Of a DNA stretch of 64,000 nucleotides, positions 14,100 through 25,200 are shown piece after piece. Every line of letters starts with the position of its first letter. Position 1 is the first letter of the stretch. The stretch is from the NCBI RefSeq assembly GCF_014898815.1, contig NW_026515542.1, forward strand, positions 682,001 through 746,000, in the 5' to 3' direction. The translations under genes were made by a program, and so were the position numbers. The notes beneath the pieces are model-generated. The model searched no databases. It was not told the origin of the DNA and saw nothing but the letters and a program-made list of their open reading frames with translations. The stretch is from Panonychus citri. Taxonomy: Eukaryota; Arthropoda; Arachnida; Trombidiformes; Tetranychidae.

Positions 14100-17000
14100 T
14101 GGGAAAAGAGACTACGAAAGACTCATGATTAAACTATTGAATTCATGCTGAGTTGAAATAAGTTTTTTTTCTCGTTCTTTTTTCTCATGAGTTTAAATCT
14201 TTAGTCTTCATCCATTGGATTTCAAATAAATTTCAATAACCAGTATTAGTTGAGAGTTAATCAATAGAATCCATCCAGTAGATTCTGTGTTCTTTCAGGG
14301 TACGAATTCATCTTTGCATGGGTTGCATCTTTTTCTTAAATAGAGATAAAAAGGATTAAGGTGACTAATGATAATCGTGATATAATTTTTTGTTTGTATT
14401 GTTCATCATCAATGGACTTTCTTATAGGGAGAATTTGGTTTTCTTATCATGTAATTGTCTCTGTTGTTGATTGTTGTTGCTTTTTAAATAATTACAATTG
14501 ATTGTAGTTTAGTTGTTCTTGTCTCTCAATTGCTTTTCTCTTGATTAAATTGTGTCAAGATTATTGCAACGATTGAGTATAAGAACAATTGAGAAACATA
14601 AACACACATACACAAAAAAGTTCCAATGGTTTATCATTAATCAACTTATTTTCGTTTCATTTATATTATATTATTTTAGCCTTTTTCTTTTAATCTCTCA
14701 TCCAGTACTTTTGGTCCTCTCTGAGTCTTCAATTCCACCCTGATGGTTAAACTATTGTCTCCTCAACAATCAACAAATTATAAGCAAGTTAATGGATTAA
14801 TATATTAAACAATAAATATTGAATCTTTTTCGCTTATACTTGAAATCATTATCATTATCTTAATCATCGTAATCATGAAACTAAATCAATAACTGAGAAG
14901 ATTTTGTTTGGACTGACCAAGAGCGGTCAAGATTGTTAATCATTATCTGAAGGGAGGATGGAAACGATTATCATCATGATTAGAGTTTAAATGAATCTTT
15001 TTATCCGTGGAAACTTCTGATCCTCCCTTCCTAATGCGAACAATCAGTTGACAATTTAGCCAGCAATTAATTTGCTTCACTTGATCATCGATAGTTCAAA
15101 GATAAATGAGTTACAATCAGAATGGTGGATAATCTTTTGTCCTAAAAGATGACGAGAACGGAGAGAGAAGAGAGAGAATAACATGTACTCGAAGGGAGAA
15201 AAGTTCTAAGAACTTTTTTTTGTTCTTCTAACAGTTACGATTGGATAGTCTCATTCCAATGTTTGGCTAATAAAACACAATTAATTCGATAAAAACTTAT
15301 CTTAACAATTAGATCAACTTGATCATTGATTTATATTGACTAATGATAAATGATGAATTGATTGGTTGTGTAATTGTTGTAATAAAAGAATCGAGATTAT
15401 GTCGAAAAATTGATGAGATATTTAATCGGCAATCAAATTATTTCTTGATAATTTAGTTTTTTTCCTCCTTGATGATAAAAGATAACAAATGATTAGTATT
15501 GGCTCGAGATTCCTGGGAAACCTTACGTCAAAAGTTCAATTGTCAAAAGGATGAAGTTTCCATAATGATTATTCAGTTACTCTTGATGATAAATATAAAG
15601 GTGTAGATACTGGAGATTGTCTCTTAACGTTTGATACTTGATGTGTTAATAATGTCATGAATATTTGGAATACCATGTAATATTAATATACATGGAAGCT
15701 ACTTAAATGTATACAGAATACAGAATCATGAGAGTTTATAAATGCCTATTGTGAAAATGTATCAGAATGGGAGGGAAAGATTGAGATGAATGAATGGAAA
15801 TGAGGGTGAAGAGCATGATGATCATCATTATCATCATCATAGAGAAAAAGTGAAAGAGAGAGAGAGATGAGATGAGATGAGATGAGAAGGAAGTTGAACG
15901 AGAGAAAGAGATGATAATGATAATGCTAATGAGAATAAGAATAAGAATGTTCAAAAGAAAGAAAATTCAACGAAAAAAAGTTATTGTCGAATTGAAGATG
16001 AAATTTTGTTCTCTTTTTTTTCTCGAACAAAGTTAATAATGAAAAGAGAGATTGACAAATACATGTTCCTTGTGAATGAACTTTCTCATCTTCTATCACT
16101 CGTAAGAGAGAGCGAGAGAGCGAAATCGGTAGGAGAGAGTGGACCCAAAGTTGTCACACGAAATTTTCTCTCTCTCAAACTTATAAATAATTCAATGTTA
16201 CGAAGGAGAAGGCATAAGAGTGTGTTAGAATACATGTAACATTGAAGATAAAATGAGTTCATGGTGATGAGGATCAAGATGAAACTCTCTGCCTTCAATA
16301 GTAAACTTTACCTCGAAATGTTGAGAATAAGTCGAGATAATGATTCTTGTTACTATTTGAAATTTTTTTGAGCTCTTTTATTTTCTAAATTTATTACGAA
16401 TTTGACATTTTTTTCTATCCATTCTCTTTACCTTATCAATATCATCATTAAATGTTTCATGTTATGTACTTTTTTATCTTTCAAAGGTCAGTTCCAAAAA
16501 CCTGTTGTTAAATCAGGATGATGATCATGGTTTACATCAAATTTGAAATAACAAGCGAAACTTTCTCAATGATTAGATCGACTTTATCAGTAAAATATTA
16601 TACCAGTGGACATTTACATTATAATATAATTGATTTGGCTTCAACTCGCCTAATATATTGTAAGTGAATGTTCATGTTGACCATTGTAACAGTGGCCAAC
16701 TTGACATAATATTTCTTAACATGATTCTAATTTTCAATTCTTACACCATCTTATGTCAGATGTCAATCGTCAATCGTGAAATTGCATGAGGGCCATTTTC
16801 TCTATCTCTCACTCATTTCACTTTTCATGACTTTTTTACATGAAGATTTCAAAATTTTACAAGGTGAACATTGGGGGTTATCATTGGTCAGCATAAATCA
16901 GAGAAGGAAAATATTGCATAACAGGAAACCTTGACCAGACACAGTTAACCAGAATTGTAGCAAGTCAAGTGTATGACAGAACCGGTTAGTATATAGTAAT

Positions 17001-17642
17001 ACCATTTGGATGAATTTTACTATTGACTTGAAAATAGGGATGATTCATGTACACTAGTAGTTGAATTAAGACAGGGTCCAGGCCAAACTGTCCGTTCTGA
17101 ACCAAATTTTTTTCTCAATTTTTGCTGGCGCAAGATTCAAATTTTATATCAATGATATAAAGGAGGATGTGCTGATACGATATGGCGATCTACATGAAAC
17201 ATAACATGATTTTACGAATCATCGTTTACATAATTATTAAAGCCATTTTACTACTAGTGTTCCGTACTCTATTTTTTGATAATGTCAAGTATGACCGAAT
17301 CAATTTGGCCTGGTTATCGGATTGATGGTTTATTAATAGTTTGCATATGGTCAATTGGACAATTAGACATCAAATTCGATAATACAAATTACAGACCTAA
17401 AAAAACCTCCATCTCTATTGTTATCCTTTTCCTAATAAAATTCAACAACTGAATTAGTGAAATTAATCAGATAGAAAAACTCCATCTAATTTATTGTGCT
17501 CCAAATCAAAATTAAATTGTTAAAAAACCAACATAAGTTCAATCACCAACATCAACTGAGACTGGAGTTACTCTATCTCAAATACCCCCAAATATAATGT
17601 GATTGAAAAGTGATATTTTCAACAAAATCGTCATTTAAAATA

Positions 17643-17831
17643 CAGGGCTATTCAACTTCATTTTACGCAGATTTTTAGTTATATGTCAAGAACCAATGAG
17701 TTTAAAAGATCAAACTTCATACAGATACATATCAGGGACTGAAAGACTTCGCATAAATAGTTTCAAGGTCATCTCACGATAAAGCTATCTAGAGGTCATT
17801 TGAAGGTTTTTTGAAAAGAAAGACAAAAAGT
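17643..17831 (+). repeat. Single arm of the CAGGGCTATTC MITE (5' part)
   Basis: It starts CAGGGCTATTCAACTTC right after TA, and matches the left arm of the MITE at 19442-19965 for about 180 bases with scattered differences. It stops in the AAAAAG tract where the LTR begins. It is probably a MITE copy whose right part was replaced or cut off when the LTR element inserted. Confidence 0.85.
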
Positions 17832-18330
17832 TGTAACGATAAATAGTTGATAAATGAATTAAATGAATTTAGGACACAGTGTAGATAACTTTAACTAAAA
17901 CAAATTAACTTTATTGTCCAATAGTTGATTAGATGATTGTGATGAATTACACAGAATATTGGAATGGGTTAACTTAATTAAAAGGGTGATGACAAAGTGA
18001 AATCTATTAGAATGGTTAACTTGAATGTTATGTTGATTCTAATTGAAGTTTCGTTGTGTAGATAATCTGGTTTTATACAAGATTATCGGGAGTCACAAAT
18101 GATTCGTGAGTCGGATATTTAGTCATCTTTGTCGGTTAGTGGTGAATAATAATTGCGTTAGTAATTATAGTCCAAATATAGTGTAGTCATATTTGGAAGA
18201 ATACATTGATTACGAAAAGAAATTTCCAATTAAGTTTTAATTAATTATTGGTTATTTAAGATTATAAACGGATATATCCTTAGAGGGATTATAGTCGGAT
18301 ATTAATGATTAGACTAAAATTTACGTTACA
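17832..18330 (-). mobile_element. LTR of a retrotransposon (3' LTR of the minus-strand gag remnant)
   Basis: The segment is bounded by TGTAACG on the left and CGTTACA on the right, the usual TG...CA ends with a short inverted repeat, and is 499 bp long. On the minus strand it is preceded by a purine-rich tract (reverse complement of 18331-18341, GCCGGGGGTAA), as expected for a polypurine tract before a 3' LTR. A gag fragment lies just upstream in the same orientation. I did not find a matching second LTR, so the copy is incomplete. Boundaries rest on this internal logic only. Confidence 0.6.
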
Positions 18331-18405
18331 TTACCCCCGGCTAGAAGTTGAAACAGTCCTTTGTTTCAGTTACTGTTCTTACAAAGTCGTGGATCCTTAG
18401 GAATC

Positions 18406-19008
18406 TTAGTCTCGGAGGATGTTGAACGCCAATTTGATGAAGCTGAAACTTTCACATGTTTGACTACGAACTGCGAACTTTCGTTGATGTTTAAGTTGCT
18501 GGCAATTTTGTCGAATATGACTAGGTTTATTGCAGAAGTAACATATAATTTTTCGTTCTGTTGGTTCTTTTGATTGAAGCTTAGTAGAAAGATGAGCGTT
18601 TTCAACTAGTGTACTCGCTATATCCAAGATGATATCGATGGTAACGTATCCAGATGTTCCATTTGCTTGTTGTGACTTCACAATGTTATGGCAAATTTCG
18701 TCTGGAGAAGTTAAGAAGGGTGATTTCGGTTTGTTTAACAGTTCTGTCCTTTTATCTTGCTTGAAGATGTCTTTCTTTAGCTTCTTGCCAATTGTGAGGG
18801 AAGTTGTCATTTCCAGAATATTCTTTTTGAATAGAAGTTTGGCTACTCCAGTTAGGAACTCGGAAAATTTGATTAGTCGGTCTTGATCTGACCAGCCAAT
18901 TATAGTTGTAATTTATTCATAATAACTTAACCAATCTTTAACTGAAGGTTCAAATCCATCAAACAATGGGACGTTCACATTAACATTTATCATTTTGCTG
19001 AGACTCAT
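18406..19008 (-). pseudogene. gag fragment of an LTR retrotransposon with CCHC zinc knuckle
   Basis: From an ATG at 19008-19006 one frame runs for about 200 codons with a single in-frame TAA at 18915-18913, then ends at 18406. The first part has VPLFDGFEPSVKDWL, a common opening of retrotransposon capsid regions. Near the C-terminus CYFCNKPSHIRQNC fits CX2CX4HX4C, the nucleic-acid-binding zinc knuckle. No protease, reverse transcriptase or integrase follows: the polypurine tract and LTR come directly after, so the pol region has been deleted. It is a non-functional remnant. The Ty3 or BEL family cannot be decided from gag alone. Confidence 0.75.
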
Positions 19009-19441
19009 GATGAAGTTGTTAAGTGATGATCAACTAATATAAACTAATTGGTGATAATCACTGGGTAAAGATGGATTACTGTATTATTTACTGTTGAAGA
19101 GCACTGGGTGATGTTCACTGGATTGTAAATTTGGATTAAGTTGAGATAACAATGGTTCACTGATTGTTTTTTATAGTGAGTTAGATTGAAGGAGACGGAA
19201 AAAGCTCCTATGATGATACAAGATGATGTTGATAAAATGGGTACCTATATGGTTAAACGGAAACAATTTCCAAATTTGGTGCGTTTGAATTTACTGGGAA
19301 GTCGATGCTAACGCACCGTAGATGGAGCTCATGGGAAACATATGGTAAATCAAAACAAACAACATAAAGTGTTTATTTTTTGTGATTAGTTTTATTTTTT
19401 AGTTTTTTGTGCACCAATATTTTTAATTAGTTTTTTATATA

Positions 19442-19965
19442 CAGGGCTATTCAACTTCATTTTACGCATATTTTTAGTTATAAGTCAAGAACCAATGAGT
19501 TTAAAAAGATCAAACTTCGTACGGATACATATCAGGACTGAAGGACTTCGTATAAAAAGTTTCAAGGTCATTGAGGTCATTTCACGATAAACCTATCTAG
19601 AGGTCATTTGAAGGTTTTTTTGAAAAGAAGAACAGAAAGTTATCCCATCACTGAAGTTTTGGTGTCAATATCAGTTCAAATAACGGTGAGCCATTAATTT
19701 GAATGAAATAAGCAGTGGTTTTGCAAATTGACATAAATCGTGGTACACCGCCAATGATTTTGAATTATTAATTGAAACTTGGACCATGTACCAATTTTTC
19801 GCTCTTCTTTTCTTTTAGATAGCTTTATCGTGAGATGACCTTGAAACTATTTATGCGAAGTCTTTCAGTCCCTGATATGTATCTGTATGAAGTTTGATCT
19901 TTTTAAACTCATTGGTTCTTGACTTATAACTAAAAATCTGCGTAAAATGAAGTTGAATAGCCCTG
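19442..19965. mobile_element. Foldback MITE with about 155 bp inverted arms and TA target site
   Basis: The left arm (19442 to about 19600) and right arm (about 19822-19965) are inverted copies with a few mismatches and small indels. The tips are CAGGGCTATTC...GAATAGCCCTG and are flanked by TA on both sides, as in Tc1/mariner-type MITEs. The roughly 220 bp loop has no ORF. RNA from either strand would form a long hairpin. The same arm occurs at 17643-17831, and a minisatellite of its inner AGGTCATTTGA word lies at 22326-22376. Confidence 0.85.
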
Positions 19966-19984
19966 TATTCTTGTTCATCTCATC

Positions 19985-20036
19985 ATGAGGATTCTGATGG
20001 ACGCCTTTTTAATTTTTGCCTTCGGATTCGCTTCAG
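19985..20036 (+). other. Possible signal-peptide mini-exon ending at a GTAAGT donor
   Basis: An ATG 20 bp past the MITE edge opens 17 codons (MRILMDAFLIFAFGFAS), a signal-peptide-like hydrophobic string, and ends exactly at TCAG|GTAAGT. An acceptor TTTTCAG lies at 20271, just inside the zinc-finger ORF, but the phases differ by one base. Two five-base T runs lie in the mini-exon, so a one-base sequence error could reconcile them. The link is speculative. Confidence 0.3.
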
Positions 20037-20233
20037 GTAAGTGTTTTAATTTTTTAATTAGTGTTATGTTTTTTGATGGCTCCCTCGTCAGCTCCCTAAA
20101 AACTTTTTGTTAAAGTCAGACAGACGAATGTTTTTTCTAGACGAGTTCTTTTATGGAACCCGTGCCGCCATCTATTGTTTTTGATTTGAAAACTTGTTTT
20201 ATGTTTGTTTTTGATGTTTTTAGAGGTTGATCA

Positions 20234-21174
20234 ATGAAAATTGTTGTTGTTTTTTTATTGATAGTTTTCAGGGCCGATGATGTTGAGAACATTTCAGCTG
20301 AATCTGTTCAGGTCGAAACGACATCAACAACAACAATGAATAATCGGATCCCTAATAAGGATATTGGTAATAAACAGGTTGATGGGCATGAATTTGATGG
20401 TAGCTTTGATTTACCTACTACACCGGGAATAGTTCCGTCTCCAGATGGTGAACAATCGGTCGATAAGAACCTTGATGATGGTAATGGTAATGGTAATGGT
20501 AATGGTAATGGTAATGGTAATGGTAATGGTAATGGTAATGGTAATGGTAATGGTAATGGTAATGGTAATGGTAATGGTAATGGTAATGGTAATGGTAATG
20601 GTAATCGAGGTGGTGATAGGACAAATGACGGTTTCGAAAGTTGTAGTAATACTTCGAGTAGTGGTAGTACTCGACGAAAACGTAAGAAGTCTCGAAAAGA
20701 TAGAAGAGAGGAGCCTCGAGAAATTCCCAAAGTGACAATGAGATACAATAGTGCTTTAGATGCAACTGCAGAAGTGAACGTCGTTAGTTATTCAGTTCGT
20801 CCCGATGGTAAAATTTTCGTCGGAGGAGATTATGAAAATTTATCGCTGAGGTCGAAAGGATAACCGATTTTGACAGCGGAAAAGCTGTTGAAGTTTCGCC
20901 GGAGGAACAAGTTACTTGGGCAAAAGATTCAAGTAACGAGGAAGGTAAAACGGTAACTGAACAAGAGAAGGAGGCCAAGGATCGACTTGAGAAAAATCCA
21001 GTTTTATTCGGCTGCGTGTACTGTAAGACTAATTACACGAAGCTAAAGGAGCATGTTTATGGTAAGGTTTATGGCGATGATCGAAAATATGCGTGCATAG
21101 TCCGATGCACTGAAGAGGGACTGGTTCGTACTAGATTTCCAAAAACTTCGGTCCCAAAAAGGTTTCCTTGGTGA
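20234..21174 (+). CDS. (Gly-Asn)21 repeat protein with zinc-finger-like C-terminus, one frameshift
   Basis: No known family is recognised. The ATG at 20234 opens a hydrophobic start (MKIVVVFLLIVF) that could be a signal peptide. A Thr/Asp-rich stretch follows, then 21 perfect Gly-Asn pairs encoded by 21 copies of GGTAAT (20480-20605), a basic patch (RRKRKKSRKDRREE) and a folded-looking region (YSVRPDGKIFVGGDY). This frame stops at 20863, but family-like coding continues in the next frame to TGA at 21174 with a CVYC...KEHVYG...CIVRC pattern like a C2H2/C4 zinc finger. The switch point is the TTT run at 20839-20841, where one extra T rejoins both parts. It lies within the 41 bp inverted repeats, so it is probably cargo or an ORF of that element. 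The basic patch suggests nucleic-acid binding, which sits oddly with a signal peptide. Confidence 0.5.
20480..20605 (+). repeat. (GGTAAT)21 coding minisatellite
   Basis: Twenty-one uninterrupted copies of GGTAAT, in frame as Gly-Asn. All other frames are also open through it (Met-Val on plus; Leu-Pro and Tyr-His on minus), which explains several overlapping shadow ORFs. Confidence 0.98.
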
Positions 21175-21588
21175 GATCTTATTTGCGTTAATCTTAAGCT
21201 CTAGACTAAGCAATGTACTGGTCGGAAAATTCTCTAGATCCATTTGATTTTCTGAATAATCGATAATTACAATTGAATGAAAACTTTGACTATTTAACGT
21301 TTGATTTTCTGTATAATCAATCATGACGATTAAATTGACACTTGTTAAAATTTGATTCACTGGCATACCAACCACAATTGAATGAAATCTTTGACTCTCT
21401 CCCACGGATTTACTTATCAATCATTACAATTTAACATGGCTCTTTCTTCATATTGTCATTGATGCCAAGCAATAAGTCAATTCATCTGCATTTAAATATT
21501 GAAAATTTATACGATGCTGATTCATTTCAACAGTATAAGAACTATTCAAATTGAAGTATCGATGCAAAATGATTTATTGGTCCAGATT

Positions 21589-22014
21589 TCAGTCAGGTTT
21601 GCATGAATTTTTCAAACAAAATAGATTAATTTGAGGTTTTGTTATACACTTTTTGGAGATGTTTGATGAAATTTGGAATATCATCTCTATAAAATTCACC
21701 ACCAGAGCTTGAAGCTTCAACCTGACGATTTTTGGTACATTACCGTACCTTACATACTCAATCACCACCATGAGAATTATCCGTAAAAATACTAGATTGT
21801 CTGAGACAATGAATTTATCAGCATAAGCTTCATACGTTTGAGCCACAGTTATCGATCGATTTCCAGAAGTGTTAGTCAGATCAATCCTTATCTGTCCGTA
21901 GAGACGCTCATTTTTCCGTTTCTTACTGGATTCATCCTTGTCATTATCTGGATTATTGACCAAAGACGTTGATGCTGAGCCGAGCGAAACAACCGATGTC
22001 ACTTCATCTTCATC
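21589..22014 (-). CDS. Small unknown ORF near the right end of the TIR element
   Basis: The function is unknown. The minus frame is open for about 140 codons and has no ATG at its start. It begins just after a TTAG acceptor-like site (exon start at 22014), so it may be an internal or last exon. The N-terminal part is acidic and basic (DEDEV, ESSKKRKNERLYG), the middle has GQIRIDLTNTSGNRSITVAQTY, and the C-terminal half is hydrophobic. It points away from the right terminus of the 5.2 kb element and could be a remnant of its transposase gene, but no catalytic motif is visible. Confidence 0.3.
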   Translation of the reverse strand, partial: DEDEVTSVVSLGSASTSLVNNPDNDKDESSKKRKNERLYGQIRIDLTNTSGNRSITVAQTYEAYADKFIVSDNLVFLRIILMVVIEYVRYGNVPKIVRLKLQALVVNFIEMIFQISSNISKKCITKPQINLFCLKNSCKPD

Positions 22015-22263
22015 CTAACTGAGAGCCAACTCATATTGTTGAACAGGTTCCGGTTTTTTTCTTGCAAGCTGGAGCAAACAGATTTTTACTACTAATAATT
22101 GTTAGTTTTGTGTTTGCCGAGGGTCAATTTTAGGGTTGACATACCCCTTTCATAACCAGTTGTCAATAAAACGATTCGTTTCATCCTTGAATCTATTTTC
22201 ATATTTTTTTACAAATCGTTTCGAAAAAAATTTGGTTCAGAACGGACAGTTTGGTCTGGACCC

Positions 22264-25200
22264 GATGATTGTCAATGCTAAGTATCTCACCTACTCCTCG
22301 TCAATAGTTGATGAATAAAGCAAGAGGTCATTTGAAGGTCATTTGAAGGTCATTTGAAGGTCATTTGAAGGTCATTTCGATAAAACCTTATTTGAACCTA
22401 CGGTCGTTAGGCTTATTATGTTGCTCTCTCAAAAGTCTTTATTGGGTATTTTTCATGTATGTTAATCACTAAAAAAGTTCATTCACAACTTCCCTAAGGC
22501 GAATCATGAATCAGTAGAGATTTATGAATGATAAAATTTGGAAATCGTTGATTTAAGAGTAAGTATTCTTTATGAAAGAGAGAAAGACAATGTTATCCAT
22601 TTTTCTAGAGGGTATTCATTTGTAGCAAGTATTGTGAGTCACTATCTTTAGTCAATCTATCGGTTTGAAAGAAATGATTCAATTTAAAATAATAATCCAT
22701 TTGCATACATTAGAAAGATAGTAAGATAATATGGTTGATGGTGAAAGTAAATGTTTCAAGAGAATAATTTTTTCGGTTTATTCTGAATGATGATGAATGT
22801 CATCATGATGATCATCATGGTACCTGATGACATGATAACTGAAACATGTTACTTGAGGGAGAAACAAATAAAAAAATAATATTCAAATTTCATCCCATGT
22901 TACATGTATACTGAACTTTTATTCATGATGGTAAAGGAAGAAGATAATTTATATGAAGTCATAAAAATACATATAAAGTTTTCATTTTAAAACAAATATG
23001 AAAATGATGAATAAATTTCATTAAATTTTGAGAAAATCTTTCAATCTCACTCTCATTCGCTCTCTCTCTCTCTCAATTTTGATCCTCTTCATCACTATCA
23101 TCTAGTCCCCTCATCCTCATCATGTCATATCCAATCCTTGGTGATATGTATAATTGAGGGAAAACTATTTTTCAAAATCAACTTTTCATTCACTTACCTA
23201 ATGTGAAGACAAATTTCATTCATTTGAAAATCTGACAACATGAATTTTGATGAATCTCTTTTTACACCCACTTGGAACTTTTTGATTAATAACATTTTAA
23301 CCCAATCTATTCTTCTCAGTCACTTCCATCAGGAACCATTATGAGAGTTTTATCTTCATTATCCTTATCATTTTAAAAGTAAATTTACAAGGTCAAAAGA
23401 TGGAATTTAAATTGTCACCAAAATAAAAAAAGAGTGAGAATGGATTATCAAGTTAATAGAAATTCTCCACCCTGTATAATCCTTATAATCACAATTCTAC
23501 CAAGTATCATTTTCTCAATTTATCATGACATTAAGCAACCATAAGTTTATACCTTTCATCTTCCTAATCATTATTATCCTAATCATCGTCATCATCATCA
23601 TCATCTTTGCCTTGAAGCTTCAACTTATTTATCAAGCATTTCAAGTTGATTCCAACTCTATCCACTCAATCCCCATGTCTTTACCCTGGTGGGCAAAAGT
23701 TTATTTTTTTTCCTCACTCTCTGTGTTAATCCAATGTTAATATAACCTTAATGTATGTGTAATTGTAATAATAAGAAGCAATCAAGTGTCAATCAACCTT
23801 AATTGTACCATTTGAAAAAGTAATCATCAACCAACACCAGCTAATGATAAAGTTACATGTTAATAATACATTGTCTTGTATACTATTACATTGACTCAAC
23901 AAACCCACCGGTGGGTTTTCATTAAATGGATTTTATATATTTAATCATAATAAAAGTTTAACTCATCTTCTCATCTTAAGAGTCAACAAATTTAATTGAT
24001 TTAATTGAACCCTTGGTAGTTGAATTGTGTTCAAATTTTATTCTGTTGGTGGTACAACATAAACTTTCAATTAAATTAAAACCAAATTGTTACCATTAGA
24101 TGTTAATGTTTAACCAATTGAACAACAAGAAATCAGCTGAACAATTTAAAACTCATCATTCTGAGTATTATAATCATGATCACCATTAAATTGTATCAGT
24201 TTTGATAACCATGAATTTTACCATGAATAAACGAGAGTTCATCAGTTAATCTCCTTCAGTCTGAATCAAAGATCATCTTTTATCTTTGGAACTTTTTTTG
24301 TTCTAATATTTCAAATAATATAAACAATGTTCTGAAGTTATCTTTATCATCTATTAATAATATGAAACATTGTATCTGAGAAAAAAAGAAAAATTTTCAT
24401 CTGCATGACAGGAAAATATCATGAATTTTCACCAAGAAAAAATTTTTGTTCTGAGGAAAAAAAACTAAGAAAAAAATACAGAATCGGATAACTTTGGCTT
24501 CCTTATTGTCAAACCTTCATCGGTTTATCTTTATTATAATTTGATATTCATCTTCATCTTCATGGTGATGATGATCATGTTAATGATGCAATATCGTTCC
24601 CTATTATCATTCATTTCCACCCTCTCTCCTCCCTTTCCCACCTTCCATTCATTTTTTTTAAGATTCTTTCAGCTTCTTTATGTCGTCATGATCAGAATCT
24701 TCACCAATATAAGAATCTCATTGTTCACCCTAACCTTGCATCTTTCTACTCATCATTTAGATTGAGAATTTTTCTTTTTTCATCACTCATCATCTTCATT
24801 TTCATCCAAGTTTCCTCCCTAATTCAATATTATCATCTTATTTTTACTTTCTCTCTCTCTCTCTCTCCGTCACCAACCTCCCATTCCAAGTCCACCATCT
24901 AAAGAAGCGTGAATTCATTTCGTGTGACATGAATAATGGATAATATCATCACCATAAATACTATGGAAAAATACAATTCTCTCTCTCTCTCTCTCTCTCT
25001 CTACTTTACCTCACCCTCTTCAAGAATAAAAAATTCTGTCAGCCTACTGATCATTTCATCATCTCCCAGCATCATTATCATCGTCATCATGGTCACCCAA
25101 AGTTCAGTCCAGAGAGAAAAAAAATGTTCATGTCCAAACATTTTTGCTTCTAGAAAAATTTGTAAATCAGATAAACATGAGATTCAAATGCACACATACA

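Larger units (their letters stand above)
2806..17073. other. 14 kb gene-free AT-rich stretch
   Basis: I find no ORF with a family signature on either strand. The stretch is dominated by ATGATGATAATCATCATGATAA-like wording, frequent TCATGA palindromes and, from about 8.9 to 13.4 kb, dense AATTA/CAATTAA words. CT and GA microsatellites are listed separately. Short ORFs (for example 4987-5205, 7133-7414, 7831-8085) are Met/Ile/His-rich by-products of ATG-rich repeats. If the neuroligin gene runs leftwards from 55.6 kb, this may be intron. Confidence 0.5.
17074..22263. mobile_element. 5.2 kb element or nested cluster bounded by 41 bp inverted repeats
   Basis: 17074-17114 begins GGGTCCAGGCCAAACTG. 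22223-22263 is its reverse complement with a single mismatch (G/A at the ninth base). This marks two ends of one DNA transposon. I cannot see a convincing target duplication: the left flank ends AAGACA and the right flank starts GATGAT. I also recognise no transposase inside. The interior contains two copies of MITE sequence, an LTR with a gag remnant, a plus-strand zinc-finger gene and a small minus-strand ORF. It may be a non-autonomous element that received later insertions. The superfamily is not assignable from the termini alone. Confidence 0.75.

Noticed and set aside
20308..20765. Minus-strand ORFs with Leu-Pro or Tyr-His repeats
   Set aside because: They are other-frame readings of the GGTAAT array.
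22326..22376. Short repeats as a possible CRISPR-like array
   Set aside because: The units are contiguous with no spacers and derive from MITE sequence; the DNA is eukaryotic.
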